Assembly: GCA_017163975.1 (NCBI GenBank)
Contig: JAFFSR010000251.1
Location: 8,184,001 to 8,248,000, forward strand
Reading direction: 5' to 3'
DNA length: 64,000 bases
DNA from: Anastatus disparis
Lineage: Eukaryota; Arthropoda; Insecta; Hymenoptera; Eupelmidae
The translations under genes were made by a program, and so were the position numbers. The notes under the pieces were generated by a model, which saw only the letters and a program-made list of their open reading frames with translations, made no database searches and was not told the DNA's origin. Shown one piece after another: positions 51,094 through 62,608 of the stretch (position 1 is its first letter; each line of letters begins with the position of its first letter).

Positions 51094-54017
51094 TTTAACA
51101 AGAAATATGATTTTTTTTATTAAAAACAATATATTTTGTAAAATAAACAATCGAAATAAAACTAAAAGTTAAACAATTTATATAATTTTTTTTAAATTAT
51201 TATCATTTCGTATAAGGTTGATATAAATTTGCAAGAAAAAATTAAAGATATATCAAAAATGTTTAATTATTATTTCTTTACTACTGATTATTATAATTAA
51301 AGATCAATAAATTATTAAATTTCCAACTTATTATCCAAATTACACATCAACGCCTTGTGTATTTGAAATCAATCAAATTAATTACAGCGTGTAAACATTT
51401 TCTTTTACCCGCGGCTCATCAGAATTCATGGCACAGTAGGCATATCCTCGTAATTAAATCAACATCGACGTCAGCTGTAAAAGTATTCGTACCAAATTGA
51501 AATCTCTTTGTGCTTTTCTCGGAAATAAAAAAAAAAGAAAGCAAAAGAACAAAATAAAATATGTACCCCGTCTATACGCTTCAATTTAATAAAGGAGAAG
51601 CGAGAGAAAAAAACTAACAAAACAAAAAAAAAAGGTTGAGGAAAGGGTAAAAAGAGATCCTAAATTATAGAATCTACAGTAAATTTTGTAACGTCAAAGT
51701 AACGAAAAAGCGTAATCTCCATTGAAGAGAATTTAAGTATACATAAGCTTTAGCACACGTTACGCTTACTTTTAATGGCCAGTTCGTTTTTCGTACAGGT
51801 GCATACGAAAAAAAACAGGTGTTTTTAAATCACTTAACACTGAAAGTGTGCGTTCTCTCACACACACAGACACGTAATTTATACATATGTAAAAATCTAC
51901 ATATATAGCAAAAGAACGAGTCTCGATCATTGTTAAAAACTCGATGCGGATTAAGCGACGACAACTGCGTTTGTTCGATCAATAGATGATAAATCTTTTG
52001 GCAAGCTTTTTACTCGAATACTTGAAATGTGTGTATATATATCAGCACTTCAGTGAATTTTTTTTCTGTTACAAACGAGAAACATATGTTACTTGGATTT
52101 TTGTAATATTTTTACAGAAAATGAAATTTTTAAAATTGCTTTTTACAGTGAAAAAAAATTGATGGTATTAAATTTTGCATATTGTTAAAATTTATTCCAT
52201 AAATTATAGTCTAATTATTTTATACTTATATGATTTAAAAGATTATCAATAGTTTATTAAAACAAGAGATTTATTTGTTTAAGTATCTGCTTGTGTATAA
52301 TTAATTGTAATAAATGTGTTATTTTTTGGTAAATTATTACAGATAATCACGTGCTTCTTGTAGTTTTACATAATTTGCGTACAAATGTTTGGGTTAGATT
52401 TTTAGAAAACACACCCCCTGCTTAAAATTTTCTACGATGGATATAATCTGCACATAAAATTTGAATACATTGAAAACGTTTATCTTTCACGAAGCATAAG
52501 TATAAAACAAAACTTGCAAATTTTACTGATGTAAAGTACGATCCATTTGCTATTATTTAATAAAATGCTTAAATATTTTCTTTCGTCAATTTTTTTATGT
52601 TATACTTTGAAATTTCATTATATAATTTCAATCAATAAAATCATTTTTGACTAGAGAATAAATATTAGCTATCTTTTGTATATTTAGTTCTATATTTATT
52701 TTAAATTATCACGTATTAATTTTCACTTAAGTTATTTTATCTTAATTAATGTTATTATTTTCGTAATATCATTATATCATTCTAAATAATTTATATTTTA
52801 GAAGCCACTTTCGCCTGAAAATTAATTTTATAAAATTAATAAGAAATCATTAAAAGTCAAATTAAATTCGAAAAACGAAAATGATTTACAATCTCATAAT
52901 TGTTTTCTTGGTATATTGTGGAATAACAAAATAGTCCTTATGATGGAAAACATATAGCTCGTGCTAATAAAGCCCTAGCCCCCTATTTTGATACGATAAA
53001 AGAATATATCCGTCTCTCGTTTTGCTTTTATATATGTATAAAAGGGTGTCATGTTTATGGCACCTTAAAACTTAGCCATTAAAAGGGGCTAGTATATAGA
53101 ATAGGTGAGAGATTTTGGATATGGAAAGGAAATAACCTAAAACTTGTGGTCCCTTATATATTCTCTTTTTACCTCTATACCAGGGTACAATCTGCATATC
53201 GCGCGGAAACTTAATAAACGCAACGCGGAAATACTGCGGCAAGTTGCGAGTTTATTTTCACTCCCTCCCCTCTTTCTCTTTCCTTTTTCTTTCTGCATTC
53301 TCTTTCTCTCTTATGTGAAACGCTAATCTTAACTGACGATGAGAGAAGGAAGACTTAAAAGAGCCTACGGCAACACAACTAACCAAAACTTTATGCTTAA
53401 CACGCAAATTGTATATAGGCTCATCCTATATGACGACAACGACGACAACGATGAATTTCTCGTATACGTGTATATTTTCTCTGTATACGTATACAAACTT
53501 GTAAAAGGAGTTTCTTCGATTTATTTAGGAGGAATTATGCAAATTACTAAAACGCACGCTCAAGAGTGCCAAAAAGCTTTTAACGCCAATGAGCTGTGTG
53601 TGTATGTGTATATGTGTATTTAATTTAAAGCTTTATTAACGTTAGGAGCGATTCAAAATACTGTACAGCAGTTCAGAAATTTATTTGCTTTCGTGTTGGA
53701 TTAAATGAGAAGTTCGTATTTTTATGAATGTAAATTTTATGCTTGATTTATAGGTATTTTATAATCATGATGATTTGCTAATTGCAAGTCGATAATGTAG
53801 CCATTGATTAGATTAATATTTTTGTTGAACGTTCGCTGATTAAAATCAATCGGGTAATATGAGACGGAAATAAGCTCTTAAGTTTTAAGTGCAGATACTA
53901 TTCAAGTTGTTATGTCTCTGTATAAAAGAGATTCCAAGAAATTAAAATTTTATTCTTTTATTTTTTTTTGCAAAACTATTTCATGTATAATCATTTATGT
54001 TCATGTATGTTTATATA
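51094..54017. other. Non-coding mosaic stretch
   Basis: No supported gene. Blocks at about 51,350-52,030 and 52,900-53,640 have more even composition, CpGs and purine/pyrimidine tracts. The latter includes a GAC/AAC triplet run at 53,431-53,453. The open frame at 53,339-53,623 begins with ATG but is made largely of Asp/Asn and Val/Tyr repeats from this run and TATACG units, so I leave it out. The rest is AT-rich. Confidence 0.45.
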
Positions 54018-54145
54018 CACAGTTAAAAACACGCACGTAGTTTGTTAAATTTTTTGTCTGTTACGGAATATATGTTAAATTAATAAACATTTTTGTCTGT
54101 AGACCACTTTTAACAGACTATTGTCTGTTAATATTTCTAAGTGTG
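54018..54145. mobile_element. Small TA-flanked MITE, TGTCTGTTA family
   Basis: The ends CACAGTTAAAAA and CACACTTAGAAA (the latter read on the complement) match at 10 of 12 positions and are flanked by TA. The 128-base body repeats TGTCTGTTA or its complement several times. A relative lies at 62,167-62,360 in the opposite orientation. No coding capacity. Confidence 0.6.
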
Positions 54146-55970
54146 TATTAAAATAATATGCCAATATATAATAACAGATATAATTATAATATCGTCAATT
54201 TTAACTATGGTTCTATATAAACATATCCAAATATATGCTATTTAACATGAACACATATAAATTAATACGAATAAATATATTTTTATTAAAATAGAATTTT
54301 GTAATTAATTTTTCCTCCACGTATATTAAAATATTATCGTAGATAATTATATAAATACATTCGAGAATGTAAATAGATATAATATTGTAAAATTGGATAA
54401 AGATTTTGTTGAATGAACTCATGCCCTTACTGGGTAACACATATTAATATAGGTTTACATCATACCTTAATTTGGATATGTCAATAAATAATTTAATATC
54501 ACCAAATACGTTCATGAATGCTGATATCCAATTTTGGCGTATATGCGTATTAATTTCAGGTGTACTCTGGCTGAAATTTTCATCAACTTTAGGTCATTTA
54601 TTGTATATATTTTAAAAACGTGGGTAATTAGTTCTAGAAATTATGGCAGTAAGCTCTGGTTAAAATAAACCTTTTATAATTTAAAATTTGCTTAAAATTA
54701 ATAAGAATTTGTTTGATGCCTATAAACGAATATGATAATTGATATGACATTTATTCTTTACAAATAATAATTGCATACTATTTTTATATTTATCAAGATA
54801 ACAATTTTTATTCACTAATAAAAGATAAAAAAAATTTAATTTTTATCATTATTAATTAACTTTGTCACGTAAAAAGTTTTAAACGCCGTTTTGATTAAAA
54901 TAATCATTTCTAGTAACTTCAAAATATAGTTATCTGATTTTTTAAAATAATTATCACTACTAAATTTCTAATAACTTATTAAAAACTTCTTGTAATTTTC
55001 CATTCGTTTTTCAATAATCTTAACACTTTTTTTGTTTTATAGTTTTTTCTTTTATTGACTTCTATATTATCATCATAAAAAATATTTATTTATTTAATGT
55101 TTATATTTACAGAAATAATTTATGAAACATTTGCTACAATACTTAGAGTATGAAAAAATATGTTGTGATATTGCTGACAAATATTACACTATTGTAAGAA
55201 AAAACCACCATAATCAATGATTGCAACAAAATACTTGCATATGTAAATCAAACATCTTATACAGTCAATTATGTAAAGTTATTTATTAAATAAATCAAGA
55301 GTATATTGAAATTAAAAAATATCAGAGAATAATAGCATTTTTTCATTTCCCAACAGTATTATATTTATAAAAATTATATATCAATTTTATTAAAATTAAA
55401 AGAAAAACATTTTTTTTATTTTTAGTAACTAGCTTACGCGATAATTAAAGTATGTACGATTATAAGTATACTTTTAATTTAAAACTTAATTATTTGTAAT
55501 CTATGCAATAAATTTATTTTGCCCACATGAAATTTACTTATTATATTTATATATCCAACAGAGCTTGATATTTTTTCTTTTTATAACCGATGATTTTTAA
55601 GCGAACGATAGAAAACACTATTAGAGAAGAATAGAAAATTTGAAAAATAAAAATTTTAAAATTAAATAAATATTTTAAGATTTATTTACGAAGCATCTTA
55701 TTAAAATGCCGTATATTTAAATCTTCATTTTTTTGAAACTATAGAAAATCGATATTATGATTACTTTCTCAAAATAATTTACAACGCATATTGTATTTCA
55801 TAATTTATTTAAAACTTAATAATGAAAAACCAGAAAGTTAAATTAAAAAATTAAACTTATTATCTTAACTTGAAAAATATTATTGGCAATTACTTTATAA
55901 TATTAATCACAACAAAGTAGATTTTTGTTTTTATTTTTTCATTTTTTTTTCTACCTCTTGAACCGAAACC
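54146..55970. other. AT-rich non-coding stretch
   Basis: No exon, RNA gene or clear repeat recognised. Extremely AT-rich, with short chance frames only. Confidence 0.6.
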
Positions 55971-56830
55971 ATTATTCATTACTTCTTGTGCAGGTACAAG
56001 AAACAGCCTGTCTCTGTATTAGGAAAATCCAGCCTCCTCAATCATCGAATTTTTCTCGGCCGCGATAACCACTCTTCTTCTTTGACTAAAAAGAAAAAAA
56101 AGCCATGTATGAAAATAAACAAAAATAAAAAACAGTAACTAAGCGGCTTCATGCAAGAACGTCAGCTAGTTTGCATTTTAAACCGCGCGTCGTTCATAAA
56201 CGTTCTACTTGGCGTATATACCAAAGTATCTTCAAGGCAAAAAAAGAAAGCAAAGAAAGAAGAAGTAAAAAGCAAAAGCTAAAAAAATAAATAAAGAGAA
56301 GAAAAAAAAATAAAAGCATCGACAAAGCGCAAACAAAAAGAAAAAAAAAAGAGAGAGAAAATAAAAGAAAAGAAGAATCGCGCGCGGCTCTTATTAGAAT
56401 AAGTTAACCTTGTGCGCGAGAAGCGATCCTCATAAATCATCTTATTCGCTTGAATTTTAATTACATCGGGTTTATATGCTGGTGGTGTGTACCCTTTTTC
56501 TCACTTGTCAAAATGAAACGAGAGTGAAAGCTTGGGTAACGAGTTCGATTTCTTTTTCTTCAGCTGATTCTTTCTTTCTCTCTTTCTCGTTCGAAAGCCT
56601 TTTTGGTATATAATGTTGGAACCTCCGAAGACAAAAGGAAGCCGAAAAGAAAATGGAAAGAGAGACCAAGAGAGAGAAAGAGAAAAAGAGAAGGAGCCCA
56701 CTTATTACACGATGTATAATTAACACTTTGGGTGCCAACGTGTTGTTGGGTAGGTCGAAAAATAAGATTGTTTAATTTTAACTTCAAGCTTCGATATGAC
56801 GCTAACATTAAATCCAAGCTACTACTGGCT
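55971..56830. other. Compositionally distinct island with purine tract
   Basis: Contains a purine-dominated run of about 150 bases (56,232-56,385, mostly A with G), then GCGCGCGG and CpG-containing sequence and a second AG-rich segment (56,640-56,700). Three overlapping minus-strand frames here are translations of the same purine/pyrimidine tracts. It may be a conserved non-coding block or transcript UTR. Confidence 0.4.
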
Positions 56831-59270
56831 TCTTTCTTTTCTTTATTTTCTTCTCGACTTTTTTTTTATGACTTATTCTTATTTTTTTTATCCTTCCTTA
56901 AAAAATAAATATAATTGAATTTCTTATACGATGCATGAAATGAAGGAATTCTTTTTTTAACTTGTTTTCATTTTCGTTTTTTGTAATGTTTTAAAAGAGT
57001 TTTTTGAAATTTTGTTTTATAATATTGCTTAACTTGTATTTTAATTGATGACAAGTTATTTTAGATTGGATAAAATTATTATAATTATTCTTTTGTAAAA
57101 TTTTTTCTAAATTTAATTAGGAGGAAATTGAATTTTTTTATTTTTAAATTAAAGATTATGATAGGATTTGTCTGACAAGTATTGATAAATCTATCATGAC
57201 TCATTTGATAATATTTGATCTTATAATTATTAAAAAATATGTTCTTTACTATTTATAATTGTGAATTTAATTTATTTATTTGATGCTAATTATACAATAT
57301 TTACCAGTAAGTTAGAAAATTTAAAATTATAAAATAATTACTACTTACTTTTTTAGCAAAGTTATGAGTTATCTAACCGCATATATTAACATTTAAATAT
57401 TACCATTTTTCATGTAAGATTAATAATTCATTTTTTTCTTATTAATTTATTTAACTGTGGAAAATAAAGGAACATTGATAAATTCAATGATACAACCAAT
57501 CTTTACAGATTTTTGGAACACTTGGCGACATCTATTGGATGACTTTAGTTACAACCAAATGAATGATCCACGTCCCCGTCATCAGTTACTTAACTGAATT
57601 AGAAAAGTTCATAGATTTAATGGAAAATAAATAATCCTAGAATTATAATTTATAATATACTTTTTGATTAATGTGCGGGCAAATAAGTTATGCAAAAAAA
57701 TTTTTCATTTGTGAAAAGCACAAATAATATTTTCAATACTTTTGTCTATTTTTTTTTTAAGCTAAGGTCTAACTTCTAAATCGTAAATAAATAATTTGTA
57801 TTCTCAAATAAATCTTTCGTAACTAGACATGCTAAGTAAACCATAGTCAATCATTAAAGTCTAAGGCCATACAATTTATCGTCAACAATTTTACATGATG
57901 TCTGGTAAAACCTTTCTAATTCCTTCCTAGATGGTGTTAACTCTAAAAAAGGTATATATGCATATATATGTGTGTGCATGTGTGTATATGCATATATGTA
58001 TATATAGATAGGCCACTGTCCTCACGCATAAAAATTGGCTTCAAGTACATCGAACGAAGTCCAGTTTGCAAGGTTTCCTATCTGTATGTCTCTTTCTTTT
58101 TTTTCTGCTCTCTCTCTCTCTCTCTCTCTTTCTCTCTGCATGGTAAAAGTGTAAAACGAAACTTGTATGTCCAGTTAACTTGGGCGTTGGCGCATGCATG
58201 CATATACATCTATGCTGCCTATCTTCTTTTTTTCATCTCTTCAAGCTTCCTCCTTCTCTCGATGTGTTAAATCTTCAGTACTTTTTTTTTCTTTTTTGTT
58301 GTACAAAAGTAGCAAGAGTTTCTTCTTTTATTTTGTTACACACTGAAAAGTAATTTCGAGCAAACGGACCTGTCCTGTTTATAATATGAATATCTATCTT
58401 GAACGAATATGAGTACCATGTACGAGAGGACGATGGATATGGATATGTCGTTTAAATGAAGTAGAGAAAATTGGAGATCTTTGTCTTGATATTTTATTAC
58501 ACAGTTTATTATGCTTTGAGATTTTATAAGCTAAATATCTGATTGTCTATTTGTTACGCATATGAATTGAATATTTATAAATATTTTTTATTCAAATTTA
58601 AGTTTTACAAAAATTTTTAATATTTTAAATTATTACACCATCTATGGAAAAAAATTTCATTATTATTTGTATTTCTTATGTTTCTAAACATCTAAATATT
58701 CATATAAACCGTACGCTTATTAATCATAGTAATGGAAAATATACGTATCATGCAAATTTTAGACTTTTATCAATGGTATGTCTTGGAATTTTTATTATTT
58801 ACGGTACTTTTTTTTTAATAGATTTATCATTGACTCAATAGGATACATTAAAAAAATTTTACAATATTTATATAGTGTTAAATGTAAAAATAGTAATTCA
58901 ATAATAATAAATTTGAAAATAATTGCATTTTATGATGATTAAAATTTTTTTAAAAAGTCATTAAATCAAAATGAAAAGACACTGTCTTGGAAATTGTTAA
59001 ATAATCAAATTAAACATTATTCTTTGCGAATAATAAAATAATGCAGTTATAATGTAGAGAAAAGAATCGTGGAAATAAATTCTAAAACTCGTAAAAGTCA
59101 CTTTTCCATTATATCCTTAAATGAGCCGTTATATGCATTTCTTGAAAATTTCAGCAATTTTAAAGTTTTGACTGGTGACTATACTAAATCTTTTTCCATC
59201 ATTCGCATTACCTGTACAAAAAAAATAAATTAAATAGAATAAAAAGAGAAAAAGAAATCACTGTAGGAGT
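56831..59270. other. AT-rich stretch with one CpG/CT-rich island
   Basis: No supported gene. The island at about 57,950-58,460 has TATATG repeats, a (TC)n run and CpG sequence. An ATG-led frame of 65 codons at 58,644-58,841 is hydrophobic at its end but lies in very AT-rich DNA and has no family match. Confidence 0.45.
58109..58129. repeat. (TC)n microsatellite
   Basis: About ten TC units within a longer pyrimidine-rich tract. Confidence 0.85.
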
Positions 59271-60610
59271 CCATTTTATATATGCATTCAAACTAAACCG
59301 GACTGGCACAGCGCGAAAATTGAATCGTCGTCGTCGCCTTTTGCACCTTTTCCTAACGTATATACAACGCAGCAACAGTTTACAGACCTTAAGTTGACCG
59401 GAAAACTGCCGCAGAGCAAAGTCCTTTGTAAACTCTCACGTATATATACGTGTATATATACATATACACCTACACATATACATAAATATATATAGATATA
59501 TGTAGATACATAAGAAAAAAGTACTGCACGGATTCAAGCGAAGAGAGAATAATAGAAGCGCCATAGGGATCTTTCTATATATATGTATACCTTGGTCAAG
59601 CAAAGCGTATAGTGGCTTTATATAATATTCCTTACATGGATAAGAAGCATATATAGCGACATGTGTGCATACCTTTTTCAGCCAAAAAAAGAGAAGAAAA
59701 CTGAGATGTCTCTTTTACAGTCGATATTCAGTCATTCCGTATATGAAGGAAAATATTGGTCAATAGATGAAATCAGCCTCTTTCTTTCTTTCGTTCGCTT
59801 TTAATTTTTTTCTCCAAAAGAGAGTAAACATAAAGGCGCGGTACTCTTTGTTAGAGGGGCGTTTAGTTTTCGGAAAAATCTTTCAGGTAGAAGTTTTCTC
59901 CTCCTCTGTATACTTTTATTCTGTTGAGTCTTATGCACGTACAAACAGTAGCTTCGCGCGAAAAATTCTTTTCCATTCTTTTTACTCTAGTGCTGCTTTT
60001 GTCATGAACATTATATGGCCCAGTGACCTTTTTTTATAATTCAAACTTATGGGATATAAAGCTTTAAAAGGGCATCAACGATAGTTTTTCAAAAAAGTAA
60101 AGAAAAAAGAGAAATATTTTTTAGCCTTCGTAAAAATGACATCGTTAGGGGCGCGTGGGCTTAGCCTTCAATTTAGAAAAAAATTTTTTGGCTTTTACCT
60201 TTTCGTCGCTCACGCGTCTTTTTTTTCAAAGTTTCACGGGCCAATAACGGCACAAGTGAGAGAGAAAGAAATGAAAATTCTCCAACCAGCTAGAAAAACT
60301 GCAGCGTGACGAATGTAAAAGGTCGCGCGTATATAGAAGGACAAAAAAATAAAGCTTTGTGGTGGTATGCGATGCGCGTGCTTCGATGCGACAGACAGAA
60401 AGAGCGAGGGCTTTTTTTTCCAAAAAAAAAAATAAAGAGAAAAAATACGAACGATGTAGGAGGGACGTATACGTATGTGTATATATATACGTGAACGCGC
60501 GTGAATAATTGCCAGGAGCAACACTCTGCGGAATTGAGAGTTTAAATTTTCAAGTTCGGCTGCACATACGTGCGTAGCACGTTATAAAAGAACATTTTTG
60601 TTTTTTTTTC
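59271..60610. other. CpG-rich non-coding island
   Basis: One of the least AT-rich parts of the window, with many CpG, CGCG and TACGTA motifs, TATATA-like runs (59,440-59,510) and AG tracts. Open frames occur on both strands over the same bases (60,226-60,524), so coding is not supported. Possible regulatory or transcribed non-coding DNA. Confidence 0.4.
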
Positions 60611-62166
60611 GATTTTTTTTTGTTAACTAAGCTAGATCTTCGATTGATAAAAGAGCAATGGGAATGACTACAAATAGTCACTATAGTATTCGCAAAGGTT
60701 AAAAGCAGATGTATTGAAAAGTATTGGAGTAGAATGGATTTGTGATTATTAATAGTGCGTTCAATGGTTGAACTATTAAATTCACTACTCTCTTTGCTTG
60801 AAATGGTCACTTATCATTATGCAACCTTCAATACTTTTATGAAAATTTTAATAAAAAATGTACATTTAAAATTTTGTAACTGTATTTATTTTTAAATAAA
60901 ATATTATCGTAAATTTTATTGCATTAAATGTAATGCTGGACAAATAGTAAGAAGATTAATGTATAATACTTTATTTGCTTTAAAATATATTTAATCTTCC
61001 TGTATAAACAAATCCTTATTATTGCGTAACAAACTGGGTCAAAGTAATTTGGTACTTTCATACTTTTAAATAAAAATTACTTGAAAGAGAATAAATTTTT
61101 ATAATCCTTGTACATTTTCAAATCTTTCTTAAAACTTTATAATTATATTAATACCGCATCAATAAATAGTAAATCAAAGACTGAAAGAACCAATAGAAAA
61201 AATTATGCTTTACAAAAAAAGCCACAAATACAAAGCTTTTACTTACAAATAATTCATTCTCGTCGACAATAAAATCACTAATTTCCTTATAACCAAAGCT
61301 AATCTCAATTTCACTTTTTTAATCAATAAACTTTATACAGAGGTCTTGGCAAAAGTAAGACGCAAACAACCATCAGAAATGATGTCATACGAAAGACTGA
61401 GAACTGATAAAAACAAGTTAGCGAACGAGAAGTAAGAATTGACTTTAATAAAAAAAGAATAAGGAATCAAAGAAGAAAGATTTTCTCCAAGTAAAAGTGT
61501 TATAGTAAAATTATAGTAGCGAAGATTAATTTCGTAGGATGACAATGTTACAAACTTCTTAGCTTTGTTTTCTATAAAAAAGACTTCGTATTTTAATATA
61601 AAAAAATGAAATTTAAAATTATGACAGTTCAGACTTTATTTCTTATTGGTGAAAAAAGAGCCGCAAAAACTTTAATTACTCACGTCATTTTCAACCCTTT
61701 CTTTTTCTCACTCTAAAAAATTTAATGTCCTTTATCGTCTCTTATTTTTTTCTTCTTCTTTTTGTTTTCTATCTTCTGGGCGTCTATAAATGACGTTTGG
61801 TTGTGCTTTAATTAAAGCGTACAGCATCCTTTGCATTTATACTCACTATTCATTGAGCTGCGTTCATAGCGCGTCATGTAAAATAGATAAGCGCTTGTGG
61901 CTAAAATGAACGACTTGTCTCTCTGGTTCGACTGTAAAACAAGATGGATCATTTACATCTAAATTTGTTGGCAAATCATGGAATAATAAATGAGGAAGAA
62001 GAAAAAAGAGTAATAATAAATAATCAAAAGCTGTTGGATTCTCGGCAATGAATTTTATTATGACGTAAGGAAGAGAACATTTTTATGGTCAATCGAGAAA
62101 TTTTTGTAATTACAAAAAGTTTGTCACTGCAATAACAATGAAAAATTATGAAATTTTATATTGATT
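60611..62166. other. AT-rich non-coding stretch
   Basis: No gene recognised. A more even block lies at about 61,690-62,040. The minus-strand frames at 60,550-60,810 and 61,333-61,545 have no family or splice support. Confidence 0.5.
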
Positions 62167-62360
62167 CATGGTTAGAAACATTAACAGACACGTCTGTTAA
62201 AAACTGTTTACAGACAAAAATGTCTATTACTTTAACAGACAAATTGTCCGTGAAAAATGTAATATACATTTTAAATTGACATACTTGTGTCTGTTGATTT
62301 AACAGACATTAAGTAACAGACGAAAAAAGTTAACAGATTACACAAATGTTTTTAACCGTG
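62167..62360. mobile_element. Small MITE, TGTCTGTTA family (reverse of 54,018 copy)
   Basis: The ends CATGGTTAGAAAC and, on the complement, CACGGTTAAAAAC match at 11 of 13 positions. The interior holds many TAACAGAC/GTCTGTTA repeats, including a near-palindrome TTAACAGACACGTCTGTTAA. Layout and end sequences match the 54,018-54,145 element inverted. The flanking duplication is not clear. Confidence 0.6.
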
Positions 62361-62406
62361 TTATTTTGTCGAGTTATTAAGAGACAATTTATTAAGCTCG
62401 ATAATT

Positions 62407-62608
62407 GAGGTCTCAGTGGCTCATTCGGTAGAGTGATGGATTCATAATCTCGAGGTCTCGAGTTCAAATCCCGGTCTGGGCTGATCAATACGAGCACCAC
62501 TGTATACGATACATGTGCTTTGTTCGCAAACACACTGATAACCTCCATCGCTAATTTGTATCGAAATGATAGCATAAATACAGCGACGTTAAATATAATA
62601 AAAAAAAG
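62407..62608 (+). repeat. tRNA-derived SINE, copy 9
   Basis: GAGGTCTCAGTGGCTCATTC with an intact A box region, loop TTCATAATC, B box GAGTTCAAATCCC (one change), body CGAGCACCACTGTATACGAT and GTTCGCAAACACACTG, and end ATAAATACAGCGACGTTAAA followed by an A-rich tail. The minus-strand 124-codon frame across it is derived from the repeat. Confidence 0.9.

Noticed and set aside
56501..56817. Three overlapping minus-strand frames
   Set aside because: All three translate the same purine-rich tract in different frames. A real gene would favour one.
58644..58841. ATG-led frame of 65 codons with a hydrophobic end
   Set aside because: It lies in very AT-rich DNA with no promoter, splice or family evidence. 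This length is expected by chance in 64 kb.
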